Origin: Neobacillus niacini
GTDB taxonomy: Bacteria; Bacillota; Bacilli; Bacillales; Cytobacillaceae
NCBI RefSeq assembly: GCF_023715415.1
Contig: NZ_JAMBOB010000007.1
Coordinates: 124,001 to 188,000 of the forward strand
Direction: 5' to 3'
Length of the DNA: 64,000 nt
The notes under the pieces were generated by a model that saw nothing but the letters and a program-made list of their open reading frames with translations, was not told the DNA's origin and did not search any database. The translations under genes and the position numbers were made by a program. Of the stretch, positions 57,652 to 64,000 are shown piece after piece; position 1 is the first letter of the stretch; each line of letters starts with the position of its first letter.

Positions 57652-58452
57652 TTATTGCTTGCTTATAAAGTAATTAAGAAGGAATTCACTCCAAATTTGA
57701 ACGCCTTTGTCACTTGGTCCGTTTTGTTCTGGTAATAGATATTCAATCATTTCATCAGATTGATAATCTGGCCAAGCAGTCCAGTGATCAAGATAGGTAA
57801 TACCATTTTGAACAGCGTAGTCTTTAACGGCTTCTACTTGAATTGGATAATATTTGGCATTATGAAGTGGATAGCCTGGTTGTATAATAATAGAAGCTTC
57901 AGGATTCTTAATACGAATTGCTTCTATTAAGAAAGACAAATTCTCTAATGTATATGATATTTCAACCACGCCGTTATCCATTAAGATGAAAGGCTCAATG
58001 ACAACTAAATCTGCGGTCTCAGCTGCAACTTCCTCTTGGTGATTATTATTAATGAATTCTGAAGAGGATAAATCAAATGTTTTTAGACTAAGCTGGACAT
58101 TTTTCTCACCGAAGGAATCAATCATTTTTTCCTTTACGACTGGGTAAGTGCCGGCAGTTTCAGAGCCGATAGAAGATGAACCGACAAAAAGAATTTTAAA
58201 TGCCATATCTTCTGCTTGAGTTTGTTTGAATCGCTCGATGGCACTTGCGGGCCAATTGGATGCTAGAGCAATAACATCATTATTATCAGTTTCCTTATTT
58301 TTGGACTCTGACTTAGTGTTAGAATTTTGCTTAGTAGTTATTCCATCTTCAGTTGCCTTTGCTGACTGAATTCTTTCATTCCAGTAAGAATTGCCTAATA
58401 TGATGACGGTAATACACGCAATTCCTAGTAAGACAGTTAGAATATTCTTCAT
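57652..58452 (-). CDS. SGNH/GDSL-like secreted or membrane-anchored protein
   Basis: 266 residues. A signal anchor (residues 4-22) is followed by a Ser/Lys/Asn-rich linker (about 30-60) and an SGNH-like domain: block I ILFVGSSSIGSE, later VVIEPFILMDNG, IIIQPGYPLH and YLDHWTAWPD...GPSDKGVQIWSEFLLNYF. The nucleophile motif is GSSS rather than GDS(L) and the usual D-x-x-H is not evident, so activity is uncertain. The family often sits with exopolysaccharide genes in Bacillus, where it might deacylate polymer; it is divergent from the Wzz/kinase operon here. The ATG follows GGGGGTATC. Confidence 0.82.
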   Translation of the reverse strand: MKNILTVLLGIACITVIILGNSYWNERIQSAKATEDGITTKQNSNTKSESKNKETDNNDVIALASNWPASAIERFKQTQAEDMAFKILFVGSSSIGSETAGTYPVVKEKMIDSFGEKNVQLSLKTFDLSSSEFINNNHQEEVAAETADLVVIEPFILMDNGVVEISYTLENLSFLIEAIRIKNPEASIIIQPGYPLHNAKYYPIQVEAVKDYAVQNGITYLDHWTAWPDYQSDEMIEYLLPEQNGPSDKGVQIWSEFLLNYFISKQ

Positions 58453-58719
58453 TATATGATACCCCCAAAAAGATTTGCATATTCATTATAACAGAAACTG
58501 ACAAAAAACTACGTCAAATTTCTCATTTATCAACATTAGACTGTAAAATTATTTCCAATTTCATTTTCGGACTTCAAAAATCGACAAAAGCGTGTAGAAT
58601 AGTATAGGTGTTAAACAAATGAACAAAAAATGTAATCAAATTGTAAAAAATACATTTTTCTACAAGTTTCTATGATATAATACTTCTTGGTTTTTACCAT
58701 CGATTAATAGGAGGTCAAC

Positions 58720-59469
58720 ATGGAAGAAACAATTGGTTTAAAAGAATTGTTACAAACTTTACGCAAACGACTTAGAATAATATTGAGCATAACTTTCATT
58801 GCTGTTTTGGTAAGTGGTATTGCAAGTTATTTCATCATAACGCCTGTGTATCAGGCATCTACACAATTGCTTATTAGTCAATCCAAAGATGGACAGGCTT
58901 CATATCAACTGAATGAAGTTCAAGCAAACCTGCAATTAATAAACACCTACAATGTTATTATTAAGAGCCCCGCAATTCTTGAATTGGTTATCAAAGATTT
59001 AAAATTGGATATTTCAGTTGGCGAACTGAATGAAAAAATCACCGTTCAAAAAGAGAAGGATTCACAAGTTGTAAACCTATCTGTACAGGACACAGATGCT
59101 GCGACTGCTGCAAAGATTGCAAATAAAACAGCTGAGATTTTCAAAAGTGAAATTGTTAAGATTATGAGTGTTGATAATGTCAGTGTTCTAGCAAAAGCTG
59201 ATGTTTCAGAAAACCCAACACCAGTTAATCCTAAACCGTTATTAAATATTCTTGTTGCTTTATTTATTGGTCTTGTGGCGGGAATTGGATTAGCATTTAT
59301 TTTAGAATACTTCGATAATACAGTTAAAGACGAACAAGAAATTGAAAAACTAATTGGGGTACCTGTTCTTGGTGTTATTGCAACGATGGATGATGCTATG
59401 GTGAAGGACAATAAAAATAGAAGAACTGACCGAAATACTAGACTAAGAGGTGAGACAATTGGCTCTTAA
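58720..59469 (+). CDS. Wzz-family chain-length regulator / BY-kinase activator (YwqC-like)
   Basis: 249 residues with two membrane helices (about 20-40 and 172-195), the outer Wzz domain between them (QASTQLLISQSK, NTYNVIIKSPAILE, ADVSENPTPVNPKP) and a cytosolic tail with IGVPVLGVIATMDD. In Gram-positive bacteria this protein (TkmA/CapA) activates the separate kinase encoded next. Together they control polysaccharide chain length and export. ATG after AGGAGGTC. It overlaps the kinase gene by 11 bases. Confidence 0.93.
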   Translation: MEETIGLKELLQTLRKRLRIILSITFIAVLVSGIASYFIITPVYQASTQLLISQSKDGQASYQLNEVQANLQLINTYNVIIKSPAILELVIKDLKLDISVGELNEKITVQKEKDSQVVNLSVQDTDAATAAKIANKTAEIFKSEIVKIMSVDNVSVLAKADVSENPTPVNPKPLLNILVALFIGLVAGIGLAFILEYFDNTVKDEQEIEKLIGVPVLGVIATMDDAMVKDNKNRRTDRNTRLRGETIGS

Positions 59470-60160
59470 AAAAGATATTAAAAAAGTTATGAATAATAAA
59501 AGAAACTTGATTACAATCTTTGATTCTAAATCGCCAATTTCTGAACAATACCGAACGATTAGAACGAATATTCAGTTCTCCTCCATTGATAATGAAGTGA
59601 GTTCGTTAATGGTCACATCTTCTGGCCCAGGAGAAGGTAAATCAACTACTGTAGCAAATTTAGCTGTTGTTTTTGCTCAACAAGGTAAGAAGGTCTTGCT
59701 TATTGATGCGGACATGAGAAAACCAACTGTTCACTATACATTTAATTTTACTAATACAGTTGGACTAACAAGTGTATTAACAAAACAGGTGACTTTAGAC
59801 CAAGCAGTTAAAGGATCATCTGAAAATAATCTGTTTGTATTAACAAGTGGTCCAATTCCACCAAATCCAGCAGAATTACTAAGTTCACAGGCTATGGCTC
59901 AATTTTTTGAGGATGTTAAAGAATATTTCGACCTTATTATCTTTGATACACCTCCTTTATTGGCAGTTACAGATGCTCAGATACTAGCCAATAAATGTGA
60001 GGGAACCTTGTTAGTAGTGTCTAGTGGTAAAACAGAAAAAGATATGATTGTTAAGTCAAAAGAGCTATTAGATAATGCTCAAGGAAAGTTATTAGGTGTA
60101 GTATTAAATAACAAAAAAATGCAAAATACCAACTATTACTATTATTATGGTGCGAAATAA
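59459..60160 (+). CDS. CpsD/CapB-family tyrosine kinase (YwqD/PtkA-like)
   Basis: 233 residues. It is a bacterial tyrosine kinase that autophosphorylates in a C-terminal tyrosine cluster. Walker A SSGPGEGKSTTVANLA, Walker A' LLIDADMRKP and Walker B LIIFDTPPLL are present. The tail TNYYYYYGAK has five consecutive tyrosines. EQYRTIRTNIQFS is the usual oligomerisation and activator-contact motif. TTG start at 59459 eight bases after AGAGG; GTG 59450 overlaps that site. Together with the preceding activator and following phosphatase it forms the standard module. Confidence 0.95.
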   Translation: MALKKDIKKVMNNKRNLITIFDSKSPISEQYRTIRTNIQFSSIDNEVSSLMVTSSGPGEGKSTTVANLAVVFAQQGKKVLLIDADMRKPTVHYTFNFTNTVGLTSVLTKQVTLDQAVKGSSENNLFVLTSGPIPPNPAELLSSQAMAQFFEDVKEYFDLIIFDTPPLLAVTDAQILANKCEGTLLVVSSGKTEKDMIVKSKELLDNAQGKLLGVVLNNKKMQNTNYYYYYGAK

Positions 60161-60208
60161 TTGCAAAAAATATTATTTATGACTGTTATTTGAAAGGGGT
60201 TGGATTGA

Positions 60209-60970
60209 ATGATAGATATTCATTGCCATATATTAAATGGTATCGACGATGGTGCAAAATCAATTAATGATAGCATAGAAATGGCCAAGGAAGCTGCAAG
60301 AGAGGGGATTCATACAATCATCGCAACCCCTCATTTAAATAATCAGTATGATAATAGAAAGAAAAACATTCTTACTAGTGTTGAAGAGTTAAATAATGTA
60401 CTTTCACAAGAAAAAGTCAACATTAAAATTCTACCGGGACAAGAACCGAGAATATACGGAGAAATACTCGAGGATTTTGAAAGAGACGAGATCCAAACGT
60501 TAAATGATACACAATACTTGTTTATTGAATTTCCATCAAATCATGTCCCAAGATACGCTGAAAAGTTGTTGTTTGATATACAAGTAAAGGGACTAACACC
60601 GATTGTCGTACACCCTGAAAGAAATTCCGAACTTATAGAGCGTCCAGAGTTATTATATAAATTTGTTGAAAAGGGTGCATTAACGCAATTAACGGCATCA
60701 AGTCTTACTGGTTATTTTGGAAAGAAAATCAAGGAATTCTCAATACAGTTAATTGAGTCTAATTTAACACATTTTGTTGCATCAGATGCTCATAATATTG
60801 TGAATCGATCTTTTAAAATGGGGGAAGCATTTGATTTCATAGAGTCGAAGTTTGGAATGGACTATGTTTATCTCTTTAGCGAAAACGCAGAGTTACTAGT
60901 TGAAGGAAAAAATATAATAAAAGAAATTCCAGAACCTATCAAAAAGAAAAAGCGATTCATACTATTTTAA
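60209..60970 (+). CDS. CpsB/CapC-family tyrosine phosphatase (YwqE-like)
   Basis: 253 residues, a PHP-type metal-dependent phosphatase that dephosphorylates the preceding kinase. Metal-binding motifs are visible: IDIHCHILNGIDDGA at the N-terminus, TIIATPHLNN, the GQEPRIYGE segment, PIVVHPERN and FVASDAHN. Length typical (about 254). The ATG follows AAAGGGG. It closes the Wzz-kinase-phosphatase operon; an untranslated stretch with two hairpins separates it from galU. Confidence 0.95.
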   Translation: MIDIHCHILNGIDDGAKSINDSIEMAKEAAREGIHTIIATPHLNNQYDNRKKNILTSVEELNNVLSQEKVNIKILPGQEPRIYGEILEDFERDEIQTLNDTQYLFIEFPSNHVPRYAEKLLFDIQVKGLTPIVVHPERNSELIERPELLYKFVEKGALTQLTASSLTGYFGKKIKEFSIQLIESNLTHFVASDAHNIVNRSFKMGEAFDFIESKFGMDYVYLFSENAELLVEGKNIIKEIPEPIKKKKRFILF

Positions 60971-61023
60971 TTTAATAAAAAATAGTTGAGATGAGTAGCT
61001 ACACTTTCTGTTATATATGGACA

Positions 61024-61067
61024 CACTTGTTCATGGGTCCCTCTACCTGGTGACCCATGAACAAGTG
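61024..61067. repeat. Perfect 16-bp hairpin between the phosphatase gene and galU
   Basis: CACTTGTTCATGGGTC / GACCCATGAACAAGTG around a 12-base loop, with no T-run. It could be a processing or attenuation structure. Confidence 0.7.
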
Positions 61068-61126
61068 ATTTAACATAATGTATGAAGTTGGATTTTTTGC
61101 CTATGAAAAAAGCTATGAAAAAGCTA

Positions 61127-61188
61127 TAAATATCTAATGAAAGATTGAGTGTGTACACTTGCAATTCCATTAGATATTTATTTTTTTG
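61127..61188 (+). terminator. Terminator-like hairpin in the galU leader
   Basis: AAATATCTAATG / CATTAGATATTT around 29 bases containing the AGTGTGTACACT palindrome, followed by ATTTTTTTG. It ends about 50 bases before the galU start. Confidence 0.6.
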
Positions 61189-61241
61189 TTGTTAGTTAGA
61201 GAAGCGAAATATATTTGATGAAAATAGGGAGGAATAAATAG

Positions 61242-62135
61242 ATGAAAAAAGTTAGAAAAGCCATAATACCAGCTGCTGGTTTAGGAACTAGATTTTTACC
61301 TGCAACAAAAGCTATGCCTAAAGAAATATTACCTATAGTAGATAAACCAACCATTCAATATATTGTGGAGGAAGCAGTAGCCTCAGGTATAGAAGACATC
61401 ATCATTGTTACCGGGAAAGGAAAAAGAGCGATTGAAGACCATTTTGACAATGCTCTAGAGCTGGAGAGTAATTTAATTGAAAAAGGAAAATACGACCTTT
61501 TAGATAAAGTGCGATACTCTTCAAATCTAGCAAATATTCATTACATTCGTCAGAAGGAACCGAAAGGCCTCGGACATGCGGTCTGGTGTGCTCGTAACTT
61601 TATTGGGGATGAACCATTCGCAGTTTTACTAGGCGATGATATTGTTCAAAGTGAAACGCCTTGCCTGCGACAACTAATTGACCAATATGAAGACACATAT
61701 TCATCAGTAATAGGGGTGCAGCAAGTGTCTGATGCAGAGACAGATCGTTATGGCATTATAGATCCCTCAACTAAACAAGGTCGTCGTTATGAAGTTAGTG
61801 ATTTTGTTGAAAAACCAAAACTGGGAACAGCACCTTCAAACCTAGCAATTATGGGAAGATACATCTTGACACCTGAAATATTTACGTTACTGGATCAACA
61901 AGAAAAAGGTGCAGGTGGGGAAATTCAATTAACGGATGCAATTCAGAAGCTAAATCAAATTCAAAGGGTCTTTGCTTATGATTTTGAAGGACGCCGTTAT
62001 GATGTGGGTGAAAAGTTTGGATTTGTAAAGACAACCATTGAATTTGCGATTCAACACGAAGATCTCCATGATGACATGCTCGAGTACTTGAAGAACTTAG
62101 TAGCATCATTCGAAAAAGAAAAAGTAATGCTTTAG
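61242..62135 (+). CDS. galU: UTP-glucose-1-phosphate uridylyltransferase
   Basis: 297 residues (B. subtilis GtaB 292). It makes UDP-glucose from UTP and glucose 1-phosphate. The nucleotide-binding signature [20 protein letters not shown] is at residues 10-30 (in blocks), followed by [32 protein letters not shown] and DFVEKP. ATG after TAGGGAGGAAT. It supplies the substrate for the ugd product further on, and for glucolipid and teichoic acid synthesis. It is preceded by a leader with a possible attenuator. Confidence 0.97.
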   Translation: MKKVRKAIIPAAGLGTRFLPATKAMPKEILPIVDKPTIQYIVEEAVASGIEDIIIVTGKGKRAIEDHFDNALELESNLIEKGKYDLLDKVRYSSNLANIHYIRQKEPKGLGHAVWCARNFIGDEPFAVLLGDDIVQSETPCLRQLIDQYEDTYSSVIGVQQVSDAETDRYGIIDPSTKQGRRYEVSDFVEKPKLGTAPSNLAIMGRYILTPEIFTLLDQQEKGAGGEIQLTDAIQKLNQIQRVFAYDFEGRRYDVGEKFGFVKTTIEFAIQHEDLHDDMLEYLKNLVASFEKEKVML

Positions 62136-62154
62136 TAGAAGGAAGGGAAGTATT

Positions 62155-62826
62155 TTGTCTAATCTGGCGAACCAGGAAGTTGCATATAAACAAAACAAAT
62201 CCATAAGTGTAAATGAACATAAACCCTATCTTCTAGTAAAGAGATGTATAGATATACTTGGAGCAACAGTTGGAATTGTGCTATTAAGTTTTCTCTTTGT
62301 AGTTGTTGCGATTCTAATTAAGATTGAAGACCCTAAAGGTGCGGTACTATTTTCTCAAAAGAGAATCGGCTTAAATGGAAAAGAATTTAAAATGTATAAG
62401 TTCCGTTCGATGGTATCCAATGCCGAAGAAAAGTTGGAAAATTTATTAAAATACAATGAGGTTAGTGGGGCTATGTTTAAAATGAAAGACGACCCACGGA
62501 TCACAAAAATAGGGAAGTTTATAAGGAAAACGAGTATTGACGAACTCCCACAGCTAATTAATGTTTTAAAAGGTGATATGAGTTTGGTTGGGCCAAGACC
62601 GCCTCTTCCTAGGGAAGTGGCTGAATATAGCGAATATGACAAGCAAAGGTTAATGGTGATACCAGGTTGTACAGGTCTTTGGCAAGTCAGTGGACGAAAT
62701 AGCCTTGGATTTACTGAAATGGTGGAATTAGACCTCGAGTATATCCGAGAAAGATCTTTGGTATTTGATGTAAAAATTATTTTTAAAACAGTTTTTGTGC
62801 TATTCGGTTCTAAAGACGCATTTTAA
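62155..62826 (+). CDS. Undecaprenyl-phosphate sugar transferase (WbaP/EpsL type)
   Basis: 223 residues: one membrane helix (about residues 37-60, ILGATVGIVLLSFLFVVVAILI), then the bacterial sugar transferase domain with FSQKRIGLNGKEFKMYKFRSM, DPRITKIGKFIRKTSIDELPQLINVLKGDMSLVGPRP and PGCTGLWQVSGRN (in blocks), all typical. It starts a polysaccharide unit by placing a sugar phosphate on undecaprenyl phosphate. TTG start after GGAAGGGAAG. 19 bases after galU, so probably in one operon. Confidence 0.95.
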   Translation: MSNLANQEVAYKQNKSISVNEHKPYLLVKRCIDILGATVGIVLLSFLFVVVAILIKIEDPKGAVLFSQKRIGLNGKEFKMYKFRSMVSNAEEKLENLLKYNEVSGAMFKMKDDPRITKIGKFIRKTSIDELPQLINVLKGDMSLVGPRPPLPREVAEYSEYDKQRLMVIPGCTGLWQVSGRNSLGFTEMVELDLEYIRERSLVFDVKIIFKTVFVLFGSKDAF

Positions 62827-62886
62827 TAGAACGATTGTGATAGACCACCGATACTAATAATTTTTACAAAATGGAGGAAATTATAA

Positions 62887-64000
62887 ATGAAAATTTCAGT
62901 TGTTGGAACTGGCTATGTAGGATTAGTGACTGGAGTCTGTTTATCTGAAATTGGACACAATGTAACGTGTATTGATATAGATGAAAATAAACTAAACCAA
63001 TTGAGAGCGGGAATTTCTCCAATATTTGAGCCTGGTCTTGATGAATTAATGAAAAAGAACATTGAAGCCAATCGGTTGGTTTTTACTTCTGATCATAAAG
63101 ATGGTTTTAAAGACTCGGAGGTAATTTACATTGCTGTGGGTACACCAGAAAAGGAAGATGGATCTGCAAACCTTTCCTATGTAGAACAAGTAGCAATGGA
63201 TATAGCAAAACATGTAAATAATGATGTAACAGTTGTTACGAAAAGTACAGTTCCAGTTGGCACGAATAGTTGGATTAAACAAGTTATTCATTCGAACTTA
63301 GTGAATGACGTCAAAGTTGAGATTGTATCCAATCCGGAGTTTTTACGCGAAGGTTCTGCTATCTATGATTCATTTAACGGAGATCGAATTGTAATTGGAT
63401 TTGATAATGAAGAAGCAGGTAATATTATTGAGGAAATTAATAAGCCCTTCGGTATTCCTGTATTTAAAACGGACATTCGTAGTGCTGAAATGGTTAAATA
63501 TGCTTCTAATGCTTTCCTTGCAACGAAAATAAGCTTCATCAATGAAATATCTAATATTTGCGAAAGACTAGGAGCAAATGTGGAAGATGTTGCACTTGGT
63601 ATGGGACAAGACAGTAGAATCGGTACTCAATTCTTAAAAGCAGGTATTGGATATGGCGGCTCTTGCTTCCCTAAAGATACAAAGGCATTAGTACAAATCG
63701 CTGGTAATGTTGAATATGAATTTGAATTATTAAAAGGTGTCATTAACGTAAATAAAAAGCAGCAAGAAATCCTTATGGAGAAGCTTAATAATCGATTTGG
63801 TTCACTAGCAGGGAAAAAGGTAGCGGTACTAGGACTTGCTTTTAAACCTAATACAGATGACATGAGAGAGGCAGCTTCAATTACTATTACGAATCAATTG
63901 GTTGAAGGTGGAGCGCGAGTATTTGCATACGATCCAGTAGCAGCTGACAATGCAAAAAGAATTCTTAATAAAGAAGTAAATTATGTGGAAAATATTTTGG
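62887..64000 (+). CDS. ugd: UDP-glucose 6-dehydrogenase, 3' partial
   Basis: 371 residues are visible; the gene runs off the window (usual length about 440). It oxidises UDP-glucose to UDP-glucuronate using NAD. The N-terminal Rossmann motif VVGTGYVGLVTGVCLSE and the conserved SNPEFLREGSA, the central ASNAFLATKISFINEI, and the catalytic Cys in GYGGSCFPKDTKAL are intact, followed by GLAFKPNTDDMREA. ATG after TGGAGGAAATT. It follows the sugar transferase within 60 bases, consistent with acidic polysaccharide synthesis. Confidence 0.96.
   Translation, partial: MKISVVGTGYVGLVTGVCLSEIGHNVTCIDIDENKLNQLRAGISPIFEPGLDELMKKNIEANRLVFTSDHKDGFKDSEVIYIAVGTPEKEDGSANLSYVEQVAMDIAKHVNNDVTVVTKSTVPVGTNSWIKQVIHSNLVNDVKVEIVSNPEFLREGSAIYDSFNGDRIVIGFDNEEAGNIIEEINKPFGIPVFKTDIRSAEMVKYASNAFLATKISFINEISNICERLGANVEDVALGMGQDSRIGTQFLKAGIGYGGSCFPKDTKALVQIAGNVEYEFELLKGVINVNKKQQEILMEKLNNRFGSLAGKKVAVLGLAFKPNTDDMREAASITITNQLVEGGARVFAYDPVAADNAKRILNKEVNYVENIL

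Overview
The window reads as a chromosomal segment of a spore-forming, low-GC Gram-positive rod of the Bacillaceae (Bacillus, Neobacillus or a close relative). The evidence is a set of genes known from Bacillus subtilis in matching order: DUF1146/ywmB/murA/spoIID/spoIIQ, then spoIIID/mbl, fabZ, ywpF, ssb, the SNF2 helicase and SWIM pair (ywqA/ywqB), and the tyrosine-kinase capsule module (ywqC/D/E-like). Purine-rich ribosome binding sites and frequent GTG/TTG starts fit this.

Layout. 1-4 kb: end of a CheR-type methyltransferase, cardiolipin synthase, small stress and IDEAL-domain proteins, a YflT-type stress protein. 4-20 kb: conserved cell-envelope and sporulation core (murA, spoIID, spoIIQ, a PBP3-like lipoprotein, spoIIID, mbl, an EpuA-like protein, fabZ, ywpF, ssb), interrupted at 8-10 kb by a 247-bp tandem repeat array, a NERD protein and a VanZ-like protein. 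20-28 kb: a 3D-domain coiled-coil secreted protein, a CBO0543 membrane protein, and the ywqA/ywqB pair separated by an A-tract repeat. 28-49 kb: accessory region of small membrane proteins, a TetR/YhgE pair with five matching operators, a LysE exporter, an ECF sigma/anti-sigma pair, a CPBP protease, a KtrB/D-type potassium channel, an ABC1 kinase, a LysM-NlpC/P60 hydrolase and many short unknowns. 49.6-57.2 kb: one 2500-residue surface protein with 9 + 14 Ig-like repeats and three CWB2 wall-binding repeats. 57.4-64 kb: polysaccharide module (SGNH-like protein, Wzz-like activator, tyrosine kinase, phosphatase, galU, sugar transferase, ugd), cut off by the window end.

How the genes work together. 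The first half builds peptidoglycan (MurA, PBP), shapes the cell (Mbl) and runs engulfment and mother-cell sporulation (SpoIID, SpoIIQ, SpoIIID). The far end makes UDP-glucose and UDP-glucuronate and controls polysaccharide chain export through a Wzz/BY-kinase/phosphatase trio. In B. subtilis ywqA/B lie next to ywqC-F; here about 30 kb lies between them, which suggests an accessory insertion.

The most unusual content is non-coding. Nine copies of a core carrying five GCAGGT-like boxes phased at 20-21 bp lie in three intergenic clusters (8.0-8.8, 32.7-33.1 and, inverted, 46.7-47.3 kb). Other notable signals are five 23-bp TGACYR-N11-YRGTCA operators around the TetR/YhgE pair, a 21-bp A-tract array predicted to be curved, and two further dispersed palindromic repeat families (GGTGACAGGCACC, and a roughly 80-bp GGGACGGTTCTAGTGGTC hairpin). 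No tRNA, rRNA, CRISPR array or complete insertion sequence was seen.
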